Origin: Monoplex corrugatus
Lineage: Eukaryota; Mollusca; Gastropoda; Littorinimorpha; Ranellidae
Direction of reading: 5' to 3'
DNA: 64,000 nucleotides
Assembly: GCA_030674185.1 (NCBI GenBank)
Contig: CM060312.1
Location: 25,052,461-25,116,460 of the forward strand
The notes under the pieces are model-generated. The model worked only from the letters and a program-made list of their open reading frames with translations. It was not told the DNA's origin and did not search any database. Positions 20,401-27,755 of this stretch are shown in pieces. The first letter of the stretch is position 1. Every line of letters begins with the position of its first letter. Position numbers and translations under genes: made by a program.

Positions 20401-22923
20401 CACTGAGAAAGGAAAGAGCGAAGGAGCTGCAAAAACCAGGGAACCGTTGTCAGGTGCATCAACTGACCATTTTGTGCAACAGCATGGGTCAGAATGAAAA
20501 TATCAAGAAAGATGAAAGAGAAAATTCTAGCTTCTGTTAAATGTGGACATGAACACACTACACCAGAGGAAAGCACAAAAATGAGAACCAGCTATTACTT
20601 AGCTGGGCAAAACCAGAAAGAACAGAAGTTAATGAAAAACACTGGCATCAAACTCAGAAGTGAAAGAGTAGAGCAAACATTTCACAAAGTTGGTGTGTGG
20701 AAAAGTCAAAGTTGATCAAAAAGCCCTTTATTTTTTCAACAAAGCAACAGCCACAGGAACCAAACGAGACATACCAGTTGTCACTATTGAAGATCTATTT
20801 GAAACAGTTCATGTCAAACCTCCTGGATTAATAGCAGTCATAAGAAAAGTTCACCTGGCACAATAACATGCCTGATGATGAAATCTAGATAAGGGTAGGG
20901 ATGACCACAGTGGTGACAGTTTTAAATTTGCACTTCAAAAGACAATTTATTCTCAATTTGCCTGGTGGAGAGTGTAGACATTCTTGAAAATTTGAGGAGA
21001 GTTTTGCACCCACTGAAAGACCAAATTGCTGGTTTGCAGAACATGACAAGGAACCAAAAGAGTATGTCTTTTTCTCTTTGGAGACTACAACTAGTACAAG
21101 TACAAGTTCCTTCTGAAATTATCTGGAATTTCAGGAACACAAAGCATGCATCCATGTTAATGGTATAACTATAAGGTTTCAAAACATCACAAGCAGAAAA
21201 ACTCAGCTCAACAGCCTACTATTCCAGAAAAAAATCTCAATAATATAAAAATGATCACAGCATGTACAAGAGAGCAGGAAGACCAAACACAGGGCCAAAG
21301 CATACAACAATGTTGTGATGGCTCCATTTGGGATACAGAGATGAGTCATGTTGCCCCTCCTTACCTACATCTACTCTTTGGTATCATGAAAAAATATCAC
21401 AATCTGCTTGAGGAAGAATGCAGCGTCTAGATGAACAGACAGCACAAACACTTGCTAACGATAATAGACTGACAATGACATACAAGAACATCAGTCCACT
21501 TTTGCTCAAACAGGTAGGGAAACACAAGGCAGTGCAACAAAAAATGAAAGAAAAATGTCAGCTTGAAAGACTGGGGATACACGCCCTTTTTTTGTTTTAA
21601 CTGTATGGGCACACATCATACGTAATATATATGTGAAGAACAAGATAACATTATATGATTTAGTTCACCATTTAGAAAGAAAATCCAAAACACCTCAGAG
21701 AAAGCATGGAGAGTTTACCTTTTTTTCTGTGACACTAATTACCGGCCACCCATGGCACACATTGTCTGTTTATACAGCATGTATGAAAGCTAACTTCATT
21801 GTCAGTGCCATGGATATGTTGTAAAGTCTGCATCATGCCATGAAAGTAAACCCCTATTTGTGGATTACTTTCTCCTTCCTTTGTTGTGTTTGTACTTGTT
21901 TTAAACTGCAGACAGAGTACTTTCTGTTGGTTTTATCAAGAATCTTATGGCTATGATGAGTTGGATACAAATGGTGTAAAACCACAGGCACTACAGTTTA
22001 CTGCAACCAGTGGCTGCAGCTTATTTTGTTGGCACTGACAGAGCAGACCTTCATTTTGTACAATTCCCTTGGCACTGAGCAGCTGTTTTGTATTCTGCGA
22101 TGACTCAGTGAGTGCGTTCAATGAAACACTGGGCTTTGCAAAGCCTTGCTCAGTAATGAAGTCTACAGAGAGAGAGAGAGAGATGGGGGGAGGGGGGGGG
22201 AGGACACAAACTACTTGTTTGTGGCACCAACAGAAAGAAATACTAACATAGGCAGAACTCACTTATTCTGTGCAACTGAAGATAAGTAGGACTTTGCACA
22301 GGCAGTTCCAAGCACTGGGATTTATAATTCATTAACCTGTTTATAAATGGAAATATCAAGATTCCTTGCGGAAGGCTATAATAACTGTACAATCTGATAC
22401 AACCATGATCTTTCAGACTTCCTATTCAGGTTTGATTTTGTGGTCTTGTTTGTTTGTTTGTTTCTTCACAAAGTTTGTTTTTGTTTTGTTTTTCTGTATT
22501 CATTTTCAAGTGATATTATCACAACACTGAACACTAAACTGAAAATAAATTGAAGTGCCAAACTTTCATACGAGACACAAAACTTTCGTACATGAAAATC
22601 ATGCAGAAACAATATCTGTATACCTCTACTGTTTCTTCCACTGACTCCTCCCCGGCAGAGACTTCAGACGAGTCGTGGTCAACATTATTTGGGGTGTTGC
22701 TTCGTGAATCGTGTGATGTCTGTCGAACTATTGCATGAATCGTCCCTTTTTGCACAGTCTGCTGATCACCATCAGCCAGTCCGTCGTATGTTAAGTCATC
22801 AAATGAGTCACTCGCAAAAAGAATGTGATCTTCGCTCTTTCCTGGCGCTTCTGTTTCATTTAGTTCGCCTGCATCTGAATCTGATGTTGTCCCGAGCTGA
22901 TCCGCCTCTCCGTGGGCTGCCAT
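1066..22923 (-). CDS. MON1: MON1 homologue, vacuolar fusion protein (8 coding exons)
   Basis: Coding exons on the minus strand, 5' to 3': 22923-22624, 15765-15608, 11965-11752, 9839-9615, 7146-6971, 6318-6199, 4978-4697, 1206-1066 (stop TGA 1068-1066). All introns are GT-AG. The joined reading gives about 538 residues, against roughly 550 for vertebrate MON1A/B. Family signatures seen: [15 protein letters not shown] (first longin strand, from about residue 139), [41 protein letters not shown], and the C-terminus [10 protein letters not shown]. Known of the family: three longin domains; a complex with CCZ1 (plus RMC1 in animals) that loads RAB7 on late endosomes and autophagosomes. The N-terminal 135 residues are acidic and low in complexity, as usual. 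The Met at 22923 has a good context (AAGATGG). Oddity: exon 6 ends with two codon bases but exon 7 starts at phase 0, so one base is missing there. Identity is confident; exon edges come from reading splice sites by eye. Confidence 0.93.
1360..1560 (+). repeat. SINE-type repeat, TTTCTCAAG family
   Basis: Begins CAGTTTCTCAAGACG and continues with a GCGTTCGGAACAAATTCCA-like segment, then GATCATGGCACAAGCC, AAGCCTGCACATAAAC and GGTCCTGAGGCCCTACC. Related copies occur at 3403, 9868 and 52732 in the same orientation. The opening resembles a short interspersed repeat recalled from marine snails; the family name is not established here. Confidence 0.6.
2357..2547 (+). mobile_element. Composite TTAA palindromic MITE, copy 1
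   Basis: The outer arms are CTTTGACTCCCTAACCC (left) and GGGTGCGGGAGTCAAAGAG (right, ending TTAA). Nested inside is a second TTAA-flanked palindrome whose arms meet at CAGCTTACTACAGGAAGC. There is no coding capacity. Inferred to be a non-autonomous DNA transposon with TTAA target preference. Confidence 0.7.
2928..3119 (+). mobile_element. Composite TTAA palindromic MITE, copy 2
   Basis: Outer TTAACCCTTTGACTCCC (from 2928) and GGGAGTCAAAGGGTTAA (to 3119) are perfect inverted termini. The inner palindrome 2998-3076 starts TTAACCCTTGATTCCC, pivots on CAGCTTCCTGCAGGAAGCTG and ends GGAATCAAAGGGTTAA. It is the best preserved copy for showing the nested structure. Confidence 0.8.
3401..3550 (+). 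repeat. SINE-type repeat, TTTCTCAAG family
   Basis: Shares with the copy at 1360 the TTTCTCAAG start, the TTGGAATAAATTCCACAC segment, GATGCCATGG, AAGCCATAAGCTGCAC and CCCCAACGCCTAC. It is truncated at its 3' side before an unrelated AT-rich stretch. Confidence 0.55.
3954..4139 (-). mobile_element. Composite TTAA palindromic MITE, copy 3 (opposite orientation)
   Basis: Bounded by TTAACCCTTTGACTCCC and GGGAGTCAAAGGGTTAA. The asymmetrical spacer with GCATTGCTAGCATGG lies on the right, where copies 1 and 2 carry it on the left, so this copy is inverted. The inner hairpin pivots on TTTCTGCAGGAAGCTGG. Confidence 0.78.
4613..4680. repeat. CA-rich microsatellite at MON1 exon 7 donor side
   Basis: CA repeats with TG and CG interruptions, ending 16 bases from the donor of MON1 exon 7. 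Confidence 0.85.
4697..4978 (-). CDS. MON1: MON1 exon 7
   Basis: Acceptor TTATCCAG before 4978; donor GTGAGT after 4697. 94 codons beginning [10 protein letters not shown] and containing [36 protein letters not shown] and [19 protein letters not shown]. This is the strongest MON1 fingerprint in the window, in the third longin domain. Confidence 0.95.
4979..6198 (-). other. MON1 intron 6
   Basis: Contains an AAC run (5072-5095), TTAA element copy 4 and a run of about 20 C (6131-6153). No additional exon was recognised, although the frame break at the adjoining exon junction makes a missed micro-exon worth considering. Confidence 0.7.
5439..5636 (+). mobile_element. Composite TTAA palindromic MITE, copy 4
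   Basis: Outer bounds TTAACCTTTTGACTCCC and GGGGGTCAAAGCGTTAA. The inner palindrome 5509-5593 has arms TTTGACTACCTCACCCTATC and GATAGGGTGAGGGAGTCAAA around CTGCAGTACAG. It lies in MON1 intron 6. Confidence 0.78.
6199..6318 (-). CDS. MON1: MON1 exon 6 (frame problem at its 3' edge)
   Basis: Acceptor TTTGCAG before 6318. It encodes [20 protein letters not shown] and [18 protein letters not shown], matching the MON1 segment before the third longin domain. The only usable donor, CT|GTGAGT, leaves two bases while exon 7 needs phase 0. A single extra G (CTG|GTGAGT) would restore Leu and the frame, so one missing base is the simplest explanation. Confidence 0.85.
6728..6845 (+). repeat. Two-copy direct repeat, about 57 bp
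   Basis: The segment CTATCAACACTGATAACA followed by ACCAAC-type repeats and CTAACCAATCAATC occurs twice in succession, in MON1 intron 5. No coding meaning. Confidence 0.7.
6971..7146 (-). CDS. MON1: MON1 exon 5
   Basis: Acceptor TTTTCAG before 7146; donor GTAAGC after 6971. It encodes [38 protein letters not shown] and [12 protein letters not shown], the core of the second longin domain. It ends two bases into a Ser codon completed by exon 6. Confidence 0.93.
7147..9614 (-). other. MON1 intron 4, mostly LINE debris
   Basis: Holds a TTAACCCTTTGAG terminus-like sequence at 7380, an anonymous acidic plus-strand reading frame (7817-8026) and a decayed antisense LINE (about 8030-9410). The last 100 bases before exon 4 are ACACAGACATAC-type simple sequence. 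Confidence 0.6.
8030..9410 (-). pseudogene. Decayed LINE reverse transcriptase (L2/CR1-like)
   Basis: The minus strand reads broken but collinear RT blocks: [10 protein letters not shown] (about 9090), [20 protein letters not shown] (about 8900), SILSLLDLS and [13 protein letters not shown] (about 8790), [10 protein letters not shown] (about 8515, the YADD-type catalytic box), AWMKANKLK and SFILSR. Frameshifts and stops separate them. These blocks are typical of L2/CR1-type non-LTR retrotransposons. No endonuclease region is visible, so the copy is 5'-truncated. It shares the MON1 transcriptional strand. Confidence 0.75.
9615..9839 (-). CDS. MON1: MON1 exon 4
   Basis: Acceptor TTGCAG before 9839; donor GTTGGT after 9615. 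It encodes 75 whole codons, [20 protein letters not shown] to QNAKVK, with the family motif NYDLRRLL and a conserved AVRCLPL segment at the boundary toward the second longin domain. Phase 0 at both ends. Confidence 0.92.
9866..10045 (+). repeat. SINE-type repeat, TTTCTCAAG family
   Basis: TTTCTCAAGACAGTATCTC, then ATAAGCCTGTGCATAGAT, CTAGATGCTGGCAAGG and GAGATCCTACTTAGC, the same order of blocks as at 52732. It starts 26 bases upstream of MON1 exon 4. Confidence 0.6.
11009..11386 (+). repeat. tRNA-derived SINE with intact promoter boxes
   Basis: The head has an A box TGGTGTAGTGGTTAA (11021-11035) and a B box GGTTCAAATCC (11065-11075) at tRNA-like spacing, followed by a non-tRNA body and a tail of ATCATGATTATCATCCTCAT type. 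The boxes are the RNA polymerase III internal promoter pattern, so the copy could once have been transcribed. Related bodies occur at about 1830, 3640 and 42880. Confidence 0.75.
11387..11490 (+). repeat. Tandem duplicate of the SINE tail
   Basis: The last ~100 bases of the SINE (GTGAGCATAGA, ACAGCCCTG, TAGTCTCAATCCTAG, GAACTCCATAACATCATG) are repeated directly behind it with few differences. It is not an independent insertion because the head is missing. Confidence 0.75.
11752..11965 (-). CDS. MON1: MON1 exon 3
   Basis: Acceptor TTTCAG before 11965 and donor GTCAGT after 11752. It continues the first longin domain: [20 protein letters not shown], then [18 protein letters not shown] and LMYVYNQ. 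The first base completes the Arg codon begun in exon 2; the exon ends at phase 0. Confidence 0.92.
12138..12630 (+). repeat. Tandem repeat, unit about 57-60 bp
   Basis: Units built of GCATTAATGCAGTTATGCAT, TATAATGAAGACTATCTTC and AAAGGCAGAATTT. About five good copies run to 12410, then diverging AAGATTATCTTCAAAGGCA copies continue to about 12630. Each unit contains ATGCAGTTATGCAT, a small palindrome. Confidence 0.85.
12794..15496. mobile_element. Candidate inverted-repeat element or inverted SINE pair
   Basis: The left end reads TTAACTCACTCGCTATGTAC, then ACGGCTGTTTAAGGGTGATC and ACTTAGTTTCGTCC. Near 14825-14870 the same blocks appear inverted: AAAACTAAGTGATCGCC and GTTTAAACAGCCGTGTGTAC. Further inverted ends (GTAGGGAGAGAGT) lie at 14592 and 15481, the last followed by TTGA. 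The right unit has tRNA-like boxes (TAGCGTAGCGGGTAA at 14763; GTGCGAATCGC at 14799). Two oppositely oriented SINE copies are an equally good reading. No coding frame recognised. Confidence 0.4.
13617..13722. repeat. (GT)n microsatellite
   Basis: Long GT run with periodic TATG interruptions; open frames over it are artefacts. Followed at 13786-13823 by CT and CTGT runs. Confidence 0.95.
15608..15765 (-). CDS. MON1: MON1 exon 2
   Basis: Acceptor CACAG at 15770-15766 and donor GTAAATG from 15607. It encodes [10 protein letters not shown] through [15 protein letters not shown], ending with two bases of an Arg codon completed by exon 3. The segment [20 protein letters not shown] is the start of the first longin domain and is the most recognisable MON1 stretch. 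Confidence 0.9.
16205..16700 (+). repeat. Higher-order tandem repeat of CA tract plus 75-bp unit
   Basis: Four copies of a segment such as AATCAGAATACACTCAGCCT, GTTAGGCCTATGACACTT and TGTCATCTCTCTCTGTCTC, each followed by ACCTACACACAC and a CA run of different length. The single-copy part is conserved while the CA part ranges from about 20 to over 90 bases. Confidence 0.85.
16815..17390 (+). pseudogene. LINE 3' fragment A, directly after a CA tract
   Basis: Starts at the exact end of a (CA)n run and matches the end of fragment B in order: CAGCAAAATAAACAAGC, CCCTTATGTACAGATG, CACCAGGAATATTGTA, TTTGTGGACAGAAGATAACA and GTTAGCCTGCCAAAAAGTCC. It ends near GAATGGATTAATGTTAAACA, matching the 3' terminus of B, and runs straight into the next (CA)n. 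Frameshifted and non-coding. Confidence 0.75.
17391..17466. repeat. (CA)n microsatellite between two LINE fragments
   Basis: Uninterrupted CA repeat joining the 3' end of fragment A to the 5' truncation point of fragment B. Confidence 0.95.
17461..18249 (+). CDS. RNase H and C-terminal part of a non-LTR retrotransposon ORF2 (5'-truncated)
   Basis: An uninterrupted frame of about 260 residues starting TDGS, stop at 18247-18249. RNase H catalytic acidic residues are all in place: D of TDGS, E of [13 protein letters not shown] of [14 protein letters not shown] and D of [14 protein letters not shown], with FCWIPSHC before the last. The C-terminus has a zinc-knuckle-like [15 protein letters not shown]. 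Known role: RNase H removes RNA template during target-primed reverse transcription in several LINE clades. The reverse transcriptase is missing, cut off by the (CA)n tract, so the copy cannot move alone. A frame can be opened further upstream through the CA repeat, but those residues are microsatellite. The open frame suggests a young insertion. Confidence 0.8.
18250..18763 (+). repeat. 3' UTR and CA-rich tail of LINE fragment B
   Basis: AT-rich TTTATTTATT-type sequence, then AAGTGAATAGACATTAAAC followed by ACCACCACC and an imperfect CA tract. The 3' terminus parallels the end of fragment A, which defines the element's 3' end. Confidence 0.65.
19100..21900 (+). other. Anonymous decayed region, possibly an old transposon
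   Basis: No intact gene. Broken frames of coding-like composition are readable on the plus strand: [20 protein letters not shown] (about 20285), [18 protein letters not shown] (about 21030) and [19 protein letters not shown] (about 21343). Stops interrupt them every 20-60 residues. The style suggests a transposase or element-encoded protein, but the family was not recognised. Confidence 0.35.
22205..22440 (-). pseudogene. Short L2-like LINE fragment
   Basis: Sequence GCTTATTCTG/ACTTATTCTG through AACCATGATC parallels 8150-8320 inside the decayed LINE at 8030-9410, same strand. Too short and damaged to translate usefully. Confidence 0.45.
22624..22923 (-). CDS. MON1: MON1 exon 1 (residues 1-100)
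   Basis: Starts at [11 protein letters not shown] and ends at GAG before the donor GTATAC, phase 0. It encodes an acidic, Ser/Asp/Glu-rich, presumably disordered N-terminal region typical of MON1 and poorly conserved between phyla. The open frame continues upstream only through a GTG, so the ATG at 22923 is the natural start. An out-of-frame ATG lies at 22940-22938 in the presumed 5' UTR. Confidence 0.85.
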
Positions 22924-25074
22924 CTTGCAAGCGAGCACATACTTTCAAAACTCCGACTGTAAAGAGTCACTTTTCCCCCTTTTTCAGATTAATTTCCCCT
23001 TCTTCTTATCGTCTGCTATTAAAGTTCTTCGGGCTTATCTCACAATTTGCCGTCATATGTGCTCCTCTGAGCTCCACTTATTATTCGTCTGCATTGATAT
23101 GGTTTGCATTCCATTATCTTCTGTCATTTTATCAGTTATCGTTGAGTAGTCAGTCAGTCAGTGTAATATGATTGTTCGTTATTTGAACAGTACTACTGGC
23201 AGTACTGCTACAGTACTAGAAGAGGAGAAAAATCTGTTTTGAGGCAATTTTACGGTTATGTGCCTCTTCTTTTCTTTGTGCTTTTGGAACAAAATAGTAG
23301 TTTTCAAACAATGAATATTACTTTATTCATTAAAATGATGTGTCTACAGCACCTTTTGACTGTCATCATGATATTCTTTGTGAAAGTCACAGCTTCATAC
23401 AATTTACAAAGATCCATGACAATTTATTTAAAACAAGATAGTCAAGCATCTCGCCATTTATATATGAAGATTTTGCTCCCCAACAGAAAATATGAATTTT
23501 GTATTCCTCGTTGAAGAGGCACCAGATGAAATAAACCTTGCCTTGAAACAAAATTTCCTGTGGTAAACTGTCACAACTGTGAAAACAGATTTTAAACAAT
23601 GCCAGAAGTTCTTGAGAAACTACCTGCACACCCTCCTCAAATAAGAGCTGATTTTACACACTTTTTTGGTCGCTATGTCCTTGACCCTGGCATCACGACC
23701 TCCAGAGTTATACATTTGGACCAAATTTGATAAAGATCCATAGAAAAACAGCTGAGAAAATCATGCTAATACATTTTTGACACAAACACACACCTTTCCC
23801 TCTATTCTTTTCCCATTTTTTATCATATGTATAAAAATGAGACTGAAAAAATGGTAAAGTTGTCCTCATAACTCACTGGGTGCTGATGCCACATCTAAAG
23901 CTATGGTGTCAACATCAACAACTGGGAAGATATTACCTGCAACAGGATTTAAGCTAACGATGGCAGTGCGTATAGGACACAAACACATTTGAACAGCACA
24001 GATCAGCTGCTATTTAACAGAAGAGGGATGAGTGGAGATAGGATTCAAGCCTGCAGGACTAATTCCCATGCAGTGGTTGAAGAAAAGAAATGTCCTCCAG
24101 GATCAGTCTTATATCCCACATGAGGACCCACACCAAGTGACAAGGACCAATGTGCCTGCTCATCCGCCAGATCAGTGGGAGATTCCATCATCAGCTTGTC
24201 TTGATCTTCATTAGTACATTGCAAAAACTGAAACTGTCAAATGTGGTGGGAATGGACACTGCACTATAGACGTTTTAGCAAGTTATGTAAGCGGGCTGGC
24301 TGTTCTGACAGAGATGTGGACTCAAGCGTATGGAAGTCAATTGGTTGTGCCATTACTGCATCTTCTGCAAGATGGTTCCAGTCTCTTTATATATATATTT
24401 TTTATAAAGAATGTATTTTTGAATTTTTCAGAGCATCTGTTCCTTATCTGAAATGCTCTGCTGTAGTGAATTTAGAGTTTGGCAATTGACTGTTTGGCAT
24501 TAATATTGTCCGTCAATGTGGGTAGACATTATCTGTCTTAAGCTGTTATAGACATAACATCTTTGTCACATTTACGATAGATGTTTACTGCATCAGTATG
24601 GTTCCAGTCTCATTACTTTTCTAAAGAATGAGGTTTTGAGCTGTTCAGTATGTCTGTAAAGTATTGTAAATGCTCTGCTGTTGTAAACTGACAGTTTGGC
24701 AGTGAATTTTTTTGTCACACTATCAATTGATATCGTTGGGTGTGCTCCACTTTATCTTGTACTTGTTTTTATTTGAGATGGTTGCAGCTCACATGAATAA
24801 CCATGACACTTAAAATGAAAACAGTGGTCTTGTATCTCAGTTACTGGATATGTTATCATAATTTACACTGGATAAACCTATTGAGGGTGGTTCCAATAGT
24901 AAAATGGTAGTTTGGGTCTCTCTTGCCTTTCAATACTATGCATGGTTACCATGTTAGCTATCATTGGTTTTAACCCTAGCCCTATCTCAAACCTTTGGTG
25001 TCAGTTTGCCTGATTGAGAAGACTGCCAATTTCGAGAGTGAGAATAAGGGGAAACAGTAGACTTAGGTCAATTT

Positions 25075-25375
25075 ATATAGGCTGGCTGGCTCTTTTGACA
25101 GAAATGTGGACTCAAGATCTTGTGTATCAAGTTCAGTCCCACCCCATAACATAAAAATTGGCTTGTTCACAGCCCACCTTAATGCTGCGGTCATTCTGGT
25201 GGTGTTAATATATGTCAATAGTCCACTCTCCATCACAAGATTTACCAACAAAGATCTTTTACTGGTTAAATCAGTCTGCCAGGTAGCTGCTGGCAGATTT
25301 GAGCTGTCCGACTGCGATGAATCCCTCTTGAACAAACTCCAAACTCTGGGCTTAACATTTGGCTAGCTGTATTGT
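25075..25375 (+). repeat. tRNA-related SINE, GGCTCTTTTGACAGAA family
   Basis: Starts GGCTGGCTCTTTTGACAGAA, with a B-box-like AGTTCAGTCCC at 25130, then TGTTCACAGCCCACC and TCATTCTGGTGGTGTTAA. A close relative is at 50517. Shorter pieces are at 24287, 26440 (inverted or partial), 46800 and 59385. Confidence 0.6.
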
Positions 25376-25933
25376 AAAGTGAATGTAGGTATGAACCATC
25401 TAAGCTGCACTCTGTAAAGTGTAGGTAAATGCATTCTAAACAACTTACACAGCACCCACTGAAGGTGCAAAATTTAAAAGCAAAGGGTAGAAAAACTATA
25501 AAACCTAAGGAAGCAGTCTCGTGTGGTTCGATACTTGCAAGAAGAAAATGATTGCCAGGGCAGAGGACTTCCACTGTGAAGTATGGTTGAAGTGAATGTT
25601 GGTACCCATTCACAGCCCAGTTAAACCTTTTGTTCTAAAAGATAAGTAGAAGAGAAATTTTTGAGGAAGACAAGTCTCACCTATCAGCGTCACTGGGTTC
25701 TGTATTGGCCACTGTACTCTTTGACACCACCACCTCCCTCCAAGCCACTCTGTCTTGACTTTAGTGGACAATTTCTTGAATATTTAGGCCATTGATGTTG
25801 GTTATTTTCTCAATGTATGAGATTGGAGGTCTGCCTTTCTTTCTCTGTTTTTCCTTGAAAAATGGTTGCCATGAGGTCTGTGTGATAACAAGTGGGGTGA
25901 AAAAAACGGTTTACAGGGACTCTCGAGAGTCCC

Positions 25934-26095
25934 TTAACCCTTTGACTCCCTCACAGTATTCTCTAGCATCCTGCATTATCAACAATAATAGCAAACCAAA
26001 AACTGAACCCTTTGAGTTGCTTACCCTATTCACCTGGGAATCAAAGGGTTACGTTTTTGCAGCTGATGGTTAGGGTATGGGAATCAAAAGGTTAA
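25934..26095 (+). mobile_element. Composite TTAA palindromic MITE, copy 5 (internally shortened)
   Basis: Bounded by TTAACCCTTTGACTCCC and GGGAATCAAAAGGTTAA. The inner hairpin has lost much of its pivot, reading CCCTATTCACCTGGGAATC across the centre. It lies 3 kb upstream of the MON1 start. Confidence 0.7.
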
Positions 26096-27755
26096 AATGG
26101 TCACTTCATGTCTGATCTATTAGACTTTTCATTGGTTCTAGCATTTGAATGAGCCATAAGCAGAGTCAAATATGGTGAACGCCAAGGACAGAGCCACTAG
26201 TATAGTAGCAGTATCTTTGCATTAATTCAGTTAGAAAAGTCTGGCACCTATTGTTCACTTTTCATGACCACCAGCTAGCACCAACACACTGGCAAAATGA
26301 GTGGATGAATACTGCTTACCTGAGGGATGGCAAGGCAGGTGCTGGGTACTCAAAAATATTGCACTATGCTTCACATTTACAGGATCTTCTTATGTACACA
26401 CTATAAGTGTTGACAGTCATATTTATTGTAAGATCTTATGTCTTGAGTCCAGTCATAGCCCGTAACATAAAAACTGGTCTGTCCGCTGCCCCTCTTATTG
26501 CCCCTGTCATTCAAGTGGTATTGCACAGTGGCAGTACCATAGCTGATAAGTTCAGGTGAGTGCACAAAACTTTCAAATAAAGTGTTTATTTTCACTATTG
26601 TCTGCCATTATCTTAACATACACACACATTCGTGCGCACGCGCACACACACCATCAGACAGTTATTTTCATGTTTTATTAACCAGCTATTAATCAGTCAT
26701 TAAAACAACATTCACTGAAACTAAATTCTCACAAAACTGAACAGACCTTTAAGCAACAATTCATCATTCCTCAACATACATCACACAGTGTGGAAAGTCA
26801 TTATTTACACTATTACAGTACACAACATTCTCACACATCATTTTCACCCTCTGACACCATAAAGTACACTTTAGCAGCTAATCACTGCAGCACATTAGGA
26901 GAAAGACTCCAGGATTGTTGAAGTTTTTGTGTAATGTTTGTTTTATTGTTTGCAGTAGGCCTACACCTTCTTATTTTCTCTCTCTCTCTCTCGCATTTTT
27001 TTTTTTTTTAAAGAAAAAAAGAAAACTTCCAAAGGACGCATTTTAAGACAAGTAAATGTTTCTCTTTTGTCTTTCCACAAAAGCAGATGACCATGCTTTG
27101 TATTCCTCAGAGGCTATTTGTTCCCCCCCATCCCCAATAAAAAAAACAAAAAACGCCACACCTAGTTGTTTTTTTTAAACCAGACCAGACATGATAACAA
27201 ACAACAATATGAGAGAAATGGTGGGTGCAACAACAATCTATCATCATATTCATTCACAGGGAATAAAGCGGTATGGTCATCTGACAGAATGTAATTCCAC
27301 TAGCAGGCTCAACAGGCATGCAAAACAAAGTAGGCTATATGTGGATTTTAAGCAAGAGAAGCACCAAGGAAGACCTGGACTGACAGTGTGAAGCAGACTA
27401 TGACATTATACATTTCTTGACTTCAGCCCTTCCAGAATCCTGCTGATCAATGGCTCTATCTCCCGTGACACCCAAGATGGTACAAGCAGACAGGTAAAAG
27501 AAAGGAAGGAAACAGTTCTGTCTTGTTTATAAAAACATGTCCTATACTAATATCTGGCTTACATCTAAGGACATATTAATAAAAACGTGTATTTAAACCA
27601 CAAATTACAATGGGAAACATAAATATGACAATCTTTTGTTTCAAGTAGATCCAACTACTGAACCAGATCACTATAGGTACATAGCTGGGCCTGTGACTCC
27701 ACAAAGTGCATGTTATACAGCATCACACATGCCATGACTATTTCACATGTGTTAA

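Larger units (their letters stand above)
15766..22623 (-). other. MON1 intron 1
   Basis: The largest MON1 intron, 6.9 kb. In order: AAT/AAC simple repeats, a CA-linked higher-order repeat, two LINE 3' fragments embedded in CA tracts, a CA-rich LINE tail, an anonymous decayed region (19100-21900), and an L2-like fragment. No host exon recognised. Confidence 0.6.
22924..27751. other. Intergenic region upstream of MON1
   Basis: The first ~150 bases hold the presumed MON1 5' UTR and promoter without an obvious TATA. Beyond are SINE fragments (25078, 26440), a TTAA palindromic element and AT-rich unique sequence. No gene was recognised between MON1 and the piggyBac element. Confidence 0.55.

Noticed and set aside
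22938..22940. Upstream ATG or GTG as the MON1 start
   Set aside because: The ATG at 22940 is out of frame and the in-frame upstream codon is GTG. The Met at 22923 has a better context.
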